Shown: positions 46,905-57,809 of the stretch, one piece after another
How the letters are laid out: each line of letters begins with the position of its first letter
How positions within the stretch are numbered: the stretch's first letter is position 1
Source of the DNA: Hypericum androsaemum
Lineage: Eukaryota; Streptophyta; Magnoliopsida; Malpighiales; Hypericaceae
Assembly (NCBI GenBank): GCA_963995505.1
Contig: OZ023182.1
Span: forward strand, 8,238,707 to 8,302,706
Length of the DNA: 64,000 nucleotides
Reading direction: 5' to 3'
Notes under the pieces: generated by a model
The model's input: only the letters and a program-made list of their open reading frames with translations
What the model was told of the DNA's origin: nothing
The model's database searches: none
Program-made: the position numbers and the translations under genes

Positions 46905-46995
46905 TTTTATACGCACTGAGCCGAGTTGCTAAACCCTTCTTTAAAAAAAAGCCGAGGTGGTAAAGTAAACCCTAGCTAAACCCTAAACCCTAAAA
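46905..46995 (-). promoter_or_regulatory. RPL39 copy B promoter: TATA and telo-boxes
   Basis: TATAAAA on the minus strand at 46905-46911, then AAACCCTAG (46967-46975) and two consecutive AAACCCTAAA-type telo-boxes (46978-46995). Copy A has one telo-box; copy B has an array. Confidence 0.6.
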
Positions 46996-47926
46996 TTTTA
47001 TACCCCAAACCTATTGGTATTAAACTAATTTTGGCTTTGTCGTTTGCTGGTTATGCATTATTGGGCCGTTTTGGGTCCATGGTCTTGCGGCCTATATTAT
47101 TTTCCTTGGAAGTCGGGCCTTAGCCTTTAAGCCCGGCCAACTTTTTCTTACACGATGGTCAAAAAAGCGATTTCCCGTTCAATGACTAAATAAAATAAGG
47201 TTTAGAAAACAATTCAATAAATTCCTCCGATCATTTAGAGCTACTGATACGATATTTTGCCATCAAATAAGCTGTCATAAGCAATGTCCAACACGATAAA
47301 CAGAAGCGGAGAAGCATCTAGCAAACACGACGCGTATTTAAGAGAAAATGAGCGACAGGTAACATGAACAACAAAGTTTTAAAGATATTAAAGTACGGTA
47401 AAGTTGTTTATAAGGTTGAATATTCATTTACTCATTATTTTATAGTTATAGGTTCAACGTATAAATTTCATGATCTATTGTTGTTCACATACCTTCGTGC
47501 TATGACACTATGTCGAAATTATTGTCCGTGCAAAAATTTTGGTCTAATGAATTTTGTTTCAAGTAACGTGATAAAATTCTCACGTTACTAGTTTCTAGTA
47601 TAAAAAACTTGTTTATAAGTGCGAAATATTACTATTAAAATTCCCACACACAAGAAAAAATAGTCATGGTCAGATGGACGGTGATAACGACTTTGGTAGT
47701 TTCTTACTATTTGTATAATTGAATGACGTCGCAGTCGAAGATGCAGACATTTTTCAATTTGGGGTAGTTGGTGTTGATTTTACATCACATGCTTCTAGTA
47801 GCATTTCCCTTCAAATCCAATCTTCATATCAATTGATTTTTTTTACTAAGTTGGGGTATTAATTACAGTGTCACATCTTAAATTTTGTCTGGGTTTTGGT
47901 GTACAGCTTAGAGTAGACGAATAATA

Positions 47927-48024
47927 GTCAAAGTATTTGTAGCTCAACAGTATTAAGCATTGTAAATATCTAAGAGATTCATGGTTCAAATTCTGACATG
48001 AGTGTAAAATTTACATTTCATGAA
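47927..48024 (+). mobile_element. Short tRNA-related SINE, 98 bp
   Basis: Flanked by a perfect 15-bp duplication AGTAGACGAATAATA (47912-47926, 48025-48039). Unit A has a single, slightly diverged copy (CTAGACGAATATTA, near 45513), the empty site. The body carries TTGTAGCTCAACAGTATTAA, like a tRNA A box, and ATGGTTCAAATTCTG, like a B box, 34-36 bp apart, then CATTTCATGAA. No poly-A tail. Confidence 0.8.
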
Positions 48025-48165
48025 AGTAGACGAATAATACATAAAATACTAATCAACCGCCAGAAAAAGGATATTCGTATAAAACCGGAGTTCAAATTCA
48101 GTGGGGACATGGGTAATCCCCACTGAAAGGGATAGGGGCAATATTGGAAATACAATAATTAAAAA

Positions 48166-49496
48166 GGGCAAATTACCCTCACATCCCTGAGGTTTGGTCA
48201 CCCTCCCCCTAGGGTCCCTGACTTTTGAAAAAAGATTGTCTCGTCCCTAAGTTTTAACGATAATAGACTCTCGGGTCCCTGGCTGACATCATCGACTCTT
48301 TTTTTCATTTTTGGTCATGGAAATGACCAAAACACCCTTTTAAAAAATGTTAAAAGACGGGAGGCCGTACGGGAGCGGGAGGGGGAGGGGGAGAGGGCGG
48401 GAGCGGGAGCGGGGAGGGGGAGAGGGAGGGAGCGGGAGCGGGGAGGGGGAGGGGGAGTGGGAGGGGGAGGGGGGGAGGAGGGGGGAGCGGGAGGGGGGAG
48501 GAGGGGGGGAGCGGGAGGGAGGGGGAGAGGGGGGGAGGCGGGAGCGGGATGAGAGGGTTTAGGGTACCCAATTGCTGTAAATCAGTACCCAAAACACAAG
48601 AACAACAAAAAAAAGAACAGATATGTTGGTACTTCTCTCTTGTCTGGTTTGGGACGAAATCGGGGCGGTGAAACCAGAGGGACAGATTTGCGATTCCCTC
48701 CGGGACCCTCTCGGCGATGCTGATGATGGTGAAGTTAGGGTTTTGCTGCAGGAGGCTTCGACAATGAACCTTTGCTTGATCGGCAAGGGCGATGTCATCG
48801 GTGATGACTTGAACGTCGGGATGGATGGTAGTGATGGGAGGTGAACCCCTTCTTGGAAGAGAGCTCTGCCACGAACCCCTCTTCCCTGGACGACGGGATT
48901 GATGGCAGCGATGGGAGGAGAGGGTTGCAGCTGCTGCGACGGATGGTGGGCGAGCGGTCATCAAAGTTGGCTGGTGGGATTGTCGGACTTGTACATGCCA
49001 TCTTCATCTTCTTCCTCTCGATCTCCTTGTGTTTAGTTTTAAAAAAATCACAAAGAGGAGGAGGCTATCTGGCAATCACTTCTTGACCATGAGAATCAGC
49101 CCTGGCCGATTACTTCTCCTCGAACCCACTCCATATCGGTTGACTGTGGGGGCGAGGCTATCTGGGTTTATGTGGGTTACCGTTGGCGATGAGAGAATGG
49201 GAGGGGGAGCGGGGAGATCTCGAGCGGGAGGGGGAGAGGGGGAGCGGGAGCGGGAGGGGGGGGAGCGGGAGCGGGAGGGGGGGTAAAAGGTTGAAGAAGG
49301 TAAAAAAATTTATTTTTTGTTTAAGGGTATTTTGGTTATTTCCATGACCAAAAATGAAAAAAAGAGCCGATGACGTCAGCCGGGGACCCGAGAGTCTATT
49401 ATCATCAAAACTTAGGGACGGGACAATCTTTTTCCAAAAGTCAGGGACCCTAGGGGGAGGGTGACCAAACCTCAGGGATGTGAGGGTAATTAGCCC
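48166..49496. mobile_element. Nested long-TIR element, MULE-like
   Basis: Terminal inverted repeats of about 175 bp (48166-48342 and 49323-49496): GGGCAAATTACCCTCACATC and the complement of ..GATGTGAGGGTAATTAGCCC, continuing through GAGGTTTGGTCACCCTCCCC. TTAAAAA occurs on both sides but is low-complexity. The interior has two G-rich tracts and a non-repetitive middle (48550-49090) open on the minus strand with VITDDIALADQAKVHC and FTIISIAERVPEGIANLS, perhaps captured host sequence. I do not recognise that gene. A decayed relative lies at 51870-53064. Confidence 0.75.
48357..48552 (+). repeat. (GGGAGC/GGGAGG)n tract
   Basis: Almost 200 bp of GGGAG(C/G) and GGGGGAG units, with a similar tract at 49196-49284, both G-rich on the same strand. 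Strong potential for G-quadruplexes. Translations are simple Gly/Arg/Glu or Pro repeats and not genes. Confidence 0.9.
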
Positions 49497-49546
49497 TTAA
49501 AAAAATATCAGCAAAATAATACAATTTATGAAAATACAAGTATGAG

Positions 49547-49880
49547 AATATTGGTTTCTATTTTCTCGGATATTGGTTTCCATCTTCTATGCTATTGGTT
49601 TCATTCTACTATGATATTAGTTTCATTCTACTATGATATTGGTTTCCATCTTCTATGTTATTGGTTTCATTCTACTATGACATTAGTTTCATTCTACTAT
49701 GATATTGGTTTTCATTCCACCGTGATATTGGTTTTCATCTTCTCCAATATTGCTATCCCATTATAAGTGAATATGTATACCATTTAAATGTATTGGTTTC
49801 ATTCTTCTCGAATATTGGTATCATTGTTATAGGATATTGGTATCATTCTACTTTAATATTGGTATCATTCATCTACGAAT
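49547..49880. repeat. Minisatellite with a 22-bp unit
   Basis: About ten to fifteen copies of TGATATTGGTTTCATTCTACTA and variants (TTAGTTTC, CCATCTTCTA). It lies inside the outer composite insertion. Confidence 0.85.
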
Positions 49881-50619
49881 TTTTGCTAGAATTTTAAGCG
49901 CTAAGTTCAAACAACAACCAAACACCAATATAAAGTTCCAATATTTAAATACAAAATCATCAGAACCACATGAAGTTGACCAATCCAGCAATAATCAAAG
50001 TCGAAATAGCATATGGGTCATTTCTTTCAGACCAAATAATCAACGAAAAAGCTGGTGGAAAAAACCCAAAAAAAAGAGGGAGTGAGACTTCAAGAAAAAA
50101 ATGAACTGGGACGGCGGGAGGGGAGCGGCGGGGAGGGAGGGAGGGGGGGCGGCAGAAAAAAAATGAAGGGGGGGGGGGAAGATAGATGATGTTTTTTTTG
50201 TGGGATTATATAGGAAAATGGTGGAACCCTAATGAATATGTTTGGATAAAAATTCGAAAATACTCTCAACAGATTCTTCTGACCATCAGATCTGTAAAAA
50301 AAGAATTTGATCAAATCTAAAGGCCTATATTTAGTTCATACCATGGGGATGATTTTTATGTAGTCTCCCCGAATCCAAATCCATAAAACTGTGAGAGATG
50401 GGATGAGAGAGGAATTTTGGGCCTACAACAACAACGCGTGAGATGGGACCCAAAATATAACATGGCTGATGATATGATAGTAAAACACAAAATACAAATC
50501 TGCACATTCGTGCAGAAGAGAGAAACCTTCCAGGATTTCACGTCAATTGCAGGTTCTAATCAAGTAATTTTTTGAGGATGATTTCATATCAAATCATAAT
50601 ATTTAAATTGTTAAACTTT

Positions 50620-51869
50620 TGATAAAATATCTTAGAGAAAGAGTAAATTATGTATAGTACCATAAATAAACATTTGCTAAAATTTTATTCATTAAATATA
50701 CCGAATTATACCTGTAATTTTCCGGGTCAAGTCATGTATTGTCGCGGCTAATTAATCCCATGTCCTCTCTCTCCTGCAATATCACATGCAAATTCGATAC
50801 ATTGAACTCGCGAGAAAAGCTCGCAATATTTGTTGGGACATGGACGTGTGGATTTATCCATCAATCATCAACAAAGTTTTTTTTTTAGGAACAACAAAGT
50901 TGTTAGTTGTTACCCAAATTAACGCCACTGCCGTCTTTTTTGGTCCATCCCGTTTCATAATTTACTTAATATTTCTTTCTTGGCCCTTTTATGGGTACAA
51001 ATGTCTATTCCTGTAGTATTTTGGTGCTTTCTTCAAGGAACAAAGGATTGATTAGCCATCTTAACTAGCTTAATTATAAGAGTTAGACGCGTTTTTTATG
51101 CTAAGCAAGAGATTTTTGGTTTATACTATCCGAACTCAAGACACTAATTAATCTAAATTTGATTTAAAAGATGAAAAAACTCTATGAATGAATGTTTAAC
51201 ACTCATGTGTTTCCAAGTTCTCAAATCTGAGATTTGGTTAAGTTAAAATAATACATTCATAAATTGATCTAAATATTTGTTGGTTGCTGTTTATATATGA
51301 TGAGAGATATTAGAAATTAATGAAAAATTATTTTAATTCAATTGACTATTTTGAATTTAAATAACGAAAATGCAACCATAATGATGTCAAAATCATAAAT
51401 AAAACAACGAGGTGAATTTAAATTAGTGTATTTTCTTGTCATCCGATGCCTAATCAAACTTTTCTCTCCGCAGTCTACGGGACTGAGTACAGGCTGGTGA
51501 GTTGAATTTTGGTGGCACAACAACATCGCGCATTCATTATCTTGACATGAAAATGATGTGTCCGAACTCCATGTGAAATTTCGCTATGAAATGACAGGCA
51601 CCCGAAATCACGAAACGTTTTTGTTTGATGTTTCTATCAATTGATTAGCAAGCAAATAGCAAAATCACGAAACTATGTTTTTTGTTACTTCGAAAAAATT
51701 TCAAATATTATTTTTCACAGACCCATGATCAAATATTGGAGGATTAAAAACAATTATACAAGAAATTCCTGTTCCCTTAAAGAAAATATGTTATCTCTTT
51801 TATTTTTATTTTGTAAAAAAAAACACTCTTTTTTTGTGTGAAAAAAAAACACTTTCTCTAGCTTCACCT
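50620..51869. other. AT-rich intergenic region
   Basis: No gene or bounded element recognised. Confidence 0.4.
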
Positions 51870-53064
51870 ATTATGAGTGACCAGTTTCTGGTTTGAAATT
51901 ATCAATAGGATCTCTACTTTTCAAAAAATTATTTTGTCGTTTTTATTTTTTTTTAAATATTAATTTCGAATCTCTAGCTGATATCAATACCCATTTTTTT
52001 ATTATTTGTCATGTGAGATGACTTTTATACCCTTAAATAAAAAAATGCATCTTCTTCAACCGTCAAAAACCATCTTAAGCCTTTAAACGCCAGAACAACA
52101 TAACTATAAACCCAGAAACTAACTAAATTGATCAAATCCACTAAAAATTCAATCTTCTCATGGGTTTGAGCGAAAGAGTTTCTTGCGTCGTTGCCACACC
52201 ATGGAGGAGAGAGAAGGTCGCCGTCCGCCTTAGCCCGTGCTCGAGAAGAGAGCACCGCTTGAAGCCCCAGAATCTGCGGCACATTCCAGCAGTCTGCTTC
52301 CGTTGCACAATTGAAGAGGGAGAAGCCCTTGCCACCGTTTCGTCGCTAGAGAGAGAGAGAGAGAGTGAGGGATTCCTTTACTGCCGCCGTCTGCCAAGCC
52401 CCCCAAAGTCAGTGTCCACCATGCCCAGAAGGCGATGTCGCGCCGTCGCACAAAAAGGGAAGAGAGAGCATCGCCCTCGCGTCCAACATTGATTTTTCAT
52501 TGTCCGCCTGTGGTCTGCTCGCCCAACCACCCGCGTCCGCCTAAGAGCCTACTGCCACCGCCGCATGGGGTTTATTTGGTTTTGAAATATTGGTATTAGA
52601 GTAAATCTTGAGTCTAACATCTCAAATCTCGACGTCACTCGAAGGTTGTTTGGCCCCTTCTTATTTTCGAATTGTGGATTAGTCAGATTTGATTCGTTTC
52701 CTATATATTAAGGGCCAGATCTGAAATGATTTAATTTGTCTGGCTTCCTCACCATCAACGAATTTAATATGTTCATGTGGGCGCGAATTTATCTTCTTGG
52801 TTAGTTTCTGGGTTTAGAGTTGAGTTATTCTTGGTGTTTAAAGATTAGAGATGATGTTTGAAGGTTGAAGATGTATTTTTATTTTTTTGTTTAAGAATAT
52901 AAAAATCATTTTACATGAAAAAAATAAAAAATGAATGTTGACGTCAGCAAAGGACCCGAGAACAACATTTTTTTCAAAAAATAAGGACGACAAAATAATT
53001 TTTCAAACAGAAAAACCCTACTAATAATTTTACTATAGACTAAAAATCTTAAGGTAATTTGCCC
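51870..53064. mobile_element. Decayed relative of the nested long-TIR element
   Basis: Both flanks echo the TIRs of 48166-49496: at the left AGGATCTCTACTTTTCAAAAAA and CTAGCTGATATCAATACCC, at the right GACGTCAGCAAAGGACCCGAG and a terminal GGTAATTTGCCC. The interior (52160-52500) is GC-richer with ORFs on both strands and no domain I recognise. The left boundary is uncertain. Confidence 0.5.
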
Positions 53065-53667
53065 ATAAATATTTCATTTGCTGCTGAAATTCCAACAAAA
53101 CCATGTTCCCGAACTTGTCCTCTGTTCTTATATGGCATATGGTATTGTTTCCAGTTTTAGCTGACACCATCTTTTTAATATAATAAGCAAACCAAAAACC
53201 TTGTAATAACCTCTCTTTTTTATTTAAAAATACTTATAAGAACATGACATGAACCCACCATAACCTGATACCCCCAAGCATGCATTTACAAAAAAAGTAC
53301 CCCAACATTGAAGATAAATAGTTATATTTTGTATAAGTAAAATATTATTATTTCTAAAAATATCACCAAAAATAATTATACCAATCATGTAGAATCATAA
53401 TATCGGCCTCGTTTTTTCCCGAATAATTTTATAGTAATCAAATTTTATGTGTTAGATATATTTTATATCTATAACCCAAGATCATCATCATGTTGAATAG
53501 TTAATGATTAATAGGAATACTGGATTCATCGCGAATGATCGTCAACTGTTGTAGAATCTCTACGACGATCGGGAACAATGGAACCCGAATACGGTGGTTT
53601 GTGGTCTTCCTCAACTGAATCTCCTTAGACCCTCAAGGGCAACCGTCGTTCTTCCTGATGGGGAGAA
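53065..53667. other. AT-rich intergenic region
   Basis: Nothing recognised. TSD copy GAGAA for the following element lies at 53668-53672. Confidence 0.4.
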
Positions 53668-53672
53668 GAGAA

Positions 53673-55162
53673 TGTTGGGTATAAAGCCTGAGTACGAGTG
53701 AAGTATTCGGGTGGTTCGAGAGTTGATCGATTGGGTTCAGAGTCCGGGGACGCTCGGAAAATCAATCGAGTCAAGAGTCGAGTGAAGACGTTGAGGACAT
53801 CCGAGGATCGTATGGCTTTAGTGAAGAGCATTGAAAATGATCGGGGTGGTGATCGGGTCAAGAGACGAAGCCGAAGAAGAGCTTTGTGAAAAAGCTGATG
53901 GAACTAGCGATAGCCAGTTGCCCCTCACAGAGATTTTTAGAGGAGGCCACTAGCGGGACCTAGTTGATTGGCGGCCGCCAGTTGGGCCCAAAAATATATT
54001 TTTTGGTAGACCAAAATACCCCTCAAGACCCCCCAAATAATTGTGTAGGTTGTGGACACTATAAATACCCATTTGCCTCATTATTGGAAGGTTGGCAAAG
54101 TGTTGCCCACTTCTCTAAAGAGAAAGAGAGAAGAGGGAGGAATGAGAAAGACTCTCCAAGTGAAGGAGAGACCAAGTACCCACTCCTCCAAGTGAAGGAG
54201 GAGAAGGAGAAGAAGAAGAAGAAGTGTGCCCTAAAGGTACCCAACCAAAGTGAAGGGTTGCCTTCGAGTGAAGGAGAAGATGGAAGACCTGAGTGAAGGG
54301 TTGCCTCCAAGCGAAGGAGGAGAAGGAAGAAGATCCAAGTGAAGGGTTGCCTCTGAGTGAAGGAGGTGGTGCTCTCCGAGTGAAGGAGAGTTGCCCGAAG
54401 AGTGGGTAGAGTCCAAGCCTAGGGTTTTGCCAAAAGTGAGAGCTCCCAAGAGTGTGGGTAGCCTATAGTGAGAAGAGGAGGAGAGAGTGACCCGAGTGAA
54501 GGCATCCATTATTGTGAGAGCGAGTAAAGCTCGAGCGTGATATAGTAGAATCTCTCCTGGCTTGGAAGTCCCCGGATGTAGATCGTTGTAGATCGAACTG
54601 GATAACCAAATTTTTGTGTCCCTCATTTTACTTTGTGCTTCTCGTGGTTATCGTGGTTTGCTCGTATGTATTTTTTGTTCCATTACGTGAGTCCATAGAA
54701 AGTGGGTAATTTCCCCAACAACTGGTATCAGAGCCCGGGTTAGGGCATGGTGAGAGCAATCATGATGGGTGAAGTAAAATCGCCCGTGGAGAAGTTCGAT
54801 GATATGAAAAAAGAGGAGTAAAAGCTCCTAGACTGGAAAGTGATGAGTGTGGTATGCTTGTCCTTATCTATGAGTGTGATGATCAAGGATGGTATGTTGT
54901 ATGCAATGAGGAACGTCCATGAGAGCATTGGCCTTGTGAGTGCGATGGAAGATGCGGAGTAGCATTGTCGACTTTGCCATGTGTGGGAGAAGAGGATGAG
55001 GGTGCCACGGATGTAGATCGTTGTGGATCAAACTGGATAACTAAATTTTTTTGTCCCTCATTGTGCTTTGTGCGTTGTGCTTCTCGTGGTTATCGTGGTT
55101 TGCTCATATGTGTTTTCCGTTGCGTTACTTGGGTTCACAGAAAGTGGGTAATTTCTCCAATA
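53673..55162 (+). mobile_element. Internally deleted Copia-type element
   Basis: 5' LTR 53673-54720 (TGTTGGGTATAAAG to CCCCAACA, 1048 bp), primer-binding site TGGTATCAGAGCCC at 54723-54736, a short interior, then only the last 155 bp of a 3' LTR (55008-55162). GAGAA flanks both ends (53668-53672, 55163-55167), so both outer ends are original. The interior from 54747 (MVRAIMMGEVKSPVEKFDD) resembles the start of a Copia gag, with a TAA-less frame soon broken by TAA/TAG stops. A deletion joins gag to the inside of the 3' LTR. Same family as the solo LTR at 188-1560. Confidence 0.88.
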
Positions 55163-55327
55163 GAGAATGTAAACGATTTAGTGTCTTAGGGATCATAACC
55201 TAGGGGTCTTTGTATATTGGCCAAGTAGCATTCTCGTAATCTCCTTAATTGAACCAATAATTGGTATGTGCTCATTGAATCCATATTCTATTAGAAGTCA
55301 AGTAGTTGTGCGCTTCCTAAAATATAT

Positions 55328-55902
55328 TGTGATACCCCAATTCTAAAAAATCTTAAGTGATTTGATTGGTACTATCCATATCAACAAGGTGCACCATCTT
55401 TTCCGGCACACATCCTGAGAGAACTCCAAGGTTAAACGTGTTTGGCCGAGAGTAGGATCAGGATGGGTGACCTCCTGAAAAACTTCCCAGGATGCGTGCG
55501 AGATAAAACACACTAGAAAAGATCCGTGTTGGTATGTGGAGACAGTTGGTCAGATCACGGGGCGTTACATTTGGTATCAGAGCGAATACGATTCTGGGAC
55601 TGTTCTAAGTTTTTTCTAGCGCGACGAGGACATCGCGTATTTAAGGAGGGGTGAATGTGATACACCAATTCTGAAAAGCCTTAAGTGATTTAATTGGTAC
55701 TATCCATATCAACAAGGTGCACCTTCTTTTCCGGCACACATCCTGAGAGAACTCCAAAGTTAAATGCGTTTGGCCGAGAGTAGGATCAGGATGGGTGACC
55801 TCCTGGGAAGTTTTCTCAGATGCGTGCGAGTGAGGATAAAACACACTGAAAAAGACCCGTGTTGGTCTGTAAAGACAGTCAATCAGAGCACGGGGCGTTA
55901 CA
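55328..55902 (+). mobile_element. Complete Cassandra TRIM
   Basis: LTRs 55328-55569 (242 bp) and 55656-55902 (247 bp), TGTGATAC to GGGGCGTTACA; interior 86 bp starting with TTTGGTATCAGAGCG (primer-binding site) and ending AAGGAGGGGTGAA (polypurine tract). TATAT flanks both sides (55323-55327, 55903-55907). Each LTR holds a 5S-rRNA-like segment: GAACTCCAAGGTTAAACGTG and GGCCGAGAGTAGGATCAGGATG followed by GGTGACCTCCTG, the internal promoter region of 5S genes. This is the defining feature of Cassandra. No protein is encoded; transcription would be by RNA polymerase III and movement depends on other elements. Confidence 0.95.
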
Positions 55903-55907
55903 TATAT

Positions 55908-57096
55908 AGATCACCTTATAATAGTCTATCTAGTCAAATAATTAATATAACTGATGATCAATACGTGGTCTATTATATTATTAGAAAATAAATTTCCTAA
56001 CACAGTGATAATTATAATTTCCGGATCGTCTAGCAAGTTGCTGCTCACTGGGTGCAAATTGATCGTCTAGCAAGATTGGGATAATGTATAATTTGTCCTA
56101 TGTTCTTATGTGGTATTGTTAGGGTAATGATTGTGGCCTAAGATTCTCTTAATATTGTGTCAGGTCTTGGGATATTAACCCAATTATGTTTCTACCTTTC
56201 CGTGTGACCATTAACCAAAGAACTATGCTTCTCACCATATAACAGTATATATTCCCTCTTAGCCCTGAACATTGAAATTTCTGGTCAGTGATGGAAATTT
56301 CTTCTTGCAATTGTTTATCTATAATTTGGAGCCGACCCTTTGTTTAAAATTCGTTATAAAAAATTCCATTAAAATTCCAGCTTAAATTACGATTATGCTA
56401 CAATTTTATTGGCGGAAATTTAGAAGATTATAGGAAAAATTTCACGGGAAAAGATGCTGAAGGTATACAAAAGATATGTTCAAAGATTCTTCACGATTAA
56501 ATTAGAGCTGCGAACAAAATATTCAGCGTAAGTAACTTTAAAATTGGTTTTTGTACTAAATAATATCTCTCCAAAACTAGCTCGAAGTCCATGATATTGA
56601 CTAATATAAATTTGAACGAGTTAATAATCATAATAGTTATATTTATATGATTCAAATTAGATACTTAAAAAAAATCTCCAACGGAGTCGATGTCGCCAGT
56701 CTAGAACGCTCACATGAAGAATCTGTAAGACTACGACATTAGATTTCCTGGAACAAATAAGGTACAGAAACAATGGAACACTCTGGTCATTATTTAATAT
56801 TTATTGCTTCTTCTCCCATCATCCCTTGAAATAAAGCCAAAGCCAACTGGTAATTAGCACAATTAAAAAAGGAATTAATTAAAGAAAAAGGAATAGAACA
56901 GCCCAAAACTTAGGTGGGGCCCAATTAAACTCCCCAAATTGGATGCCAGTAAGGGCCAAGCAAAACAAAAATAGACCCGAGGCATGTTTGTCTACAAAAG
57001 CCTCAACTACATAAACCCGCACACTCCTCCCCCATAACAACCAAACCCACTTCAAAAGGCTCTCTTTTTCCAAAACGTTTCTGCTTCAAGCCGATC
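55908..57096. other. Upstream region of the ERF gene
   Basis: AT-rich; no other gene. CTACATAAACCC near 57005 is the nearest TATA-like sequence, about 90 bp before the ATG. The minus-strand ORF at 56879-57073 has no domain. Confidence 0.4.
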
Positions 57097-57809
57097 ATGG
57101 CAAGGCCGCAGCAGCGCTACCGCGGGGTCCGGCAACGGCATTGGGGCTCTTGGGTGTCCGAAATTCGACATCCTATATTGTAAGTTCACTTTCGTATGTT
57201 ACACGAACATCTATTAAGCCAACTATAAAAACAGTAAATCATTGGCTGGCTGTTTTTTTTCTTCTCTCCAGGAAAACTAGAATCTGGTTAGGCACATTCG
57301 AGACAGCGGAGGACGCGGCCAGGGCGTACGACGAGGCAGCCAGGCTGATGTGCGGGCCGAGGGCGAGGACCAACTTCCCGTACAACCCGAACGTCTCACA
57401 ATCGACCTCGTCGAAGCTCCTCTCCGCAACTCTAACGGCCAAGTTGCACAGGTGCTACATGGCATCCCTCCAAGTAACCAAACAGGCATCATCACTTCAG
57501 GACCACCACCGAAAGGGACCGAACCCGGCCTGTCTCAACCCGAACAACAGAACCAACATCGGCATTGCAGTTAAAACAGAGGAATCCGGGTCACACTTCC
57601 CGGACTTGAGATCTCCACCGGTGCAAGTTAAGGAAGAGGGGATACTACTACTTGAAGAGGCCAACTGGTTCGTGGAGAAACACCAAGTTGTTGAAATTGG
57701 CGGGCCCCAGCAATATATTAAGCCACTCGAGGAGCACCACATTGAGCAGATGATCGAGGAGTTGCTTGATTATGGGTCCATCGAGCTTTGCCACGAGCAA
57801 TCTTCTTGA
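57097..57809 (+). CDS. ERF003: AP2/ERF transcription factor, ERF003 type (group V)
   Basis: Two exons, 57097-57179 and 57272-57809, joined by a GT-AG intron after the codon TT|G, 206 residues. The AP2 domain (about residues 7-64) is split by the intron: [20 protein letters not shown] in exon 1, [20 protein letters not shown] in exon 2, followed by [19 protein letters not shown]. The MARPQQR start, the [20 protein letters not shown] block and the acidic C-terminal [18 protein letters not shown] are the signatures of Arabidopsis ERF003 (At5g25190), near the SHINE/WIN clade. AP2 domains bind GCC-box type DNA in the nucleus; the targets here are not known. The intron position inside the AP2 domain is typical of this group. 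Confidence 0.93.

Larger units (their letters stand above)
48080..50382. mobile_element. Composite insertion in unit B
   Basis: Unit A reads straight through the place where unit B has 2.3 kb of extra DNA. The edges resemble each other in inverse orientation (left GGAGTTCAAATTCAGTGGGGAC, right complement GGATTTGGATTCGGGGAGAC), and ATAAAAC occurs on both sides (48073-48079 and 50383-50389), so a DNA transposon with degenerate TIRs is likely. A second element (48166-49496) is nested inside it. Confidence 0.6.
46036..50619. repeat. Segmental duplication, unit B
   Basis: Same orientation as unit A (see there for matching landmarks). Left edge near CCAAGTAAGCATACACTGAC; right edge near CATAATATTTAAATTGTTAA. 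Interrupted by a SINE (47927-48024) and by a composite insertion (48080-50382). Confidence 0.88.

Noticed and set aside
47927..48024. tRNA gene
   Set aside because: A and B boxes are present but cloverleaf pairing and an acceptor stem are not evident, and the target duplication marks it as a SINE.
48347..48562. Gly/Arg/Glu-repeat ORF and its proline-rich antisense
   Set aside because: Produced by the GGGAGC simple repeat inside a transposon.
53547..53672. Earlier LTR start at TGTTGTAGAATC
   Set aside because: The solo copy ends at the sequence equivalent to 53673, and GAGAA duplications fit 53673 and 55162, so the LTR begins at 53673.
55328..55902. 5S rRNA genes
   Set aside because: Only the promoter part of 5S is matched, within LTRs with PBS and target duplication; this is Cassandra.
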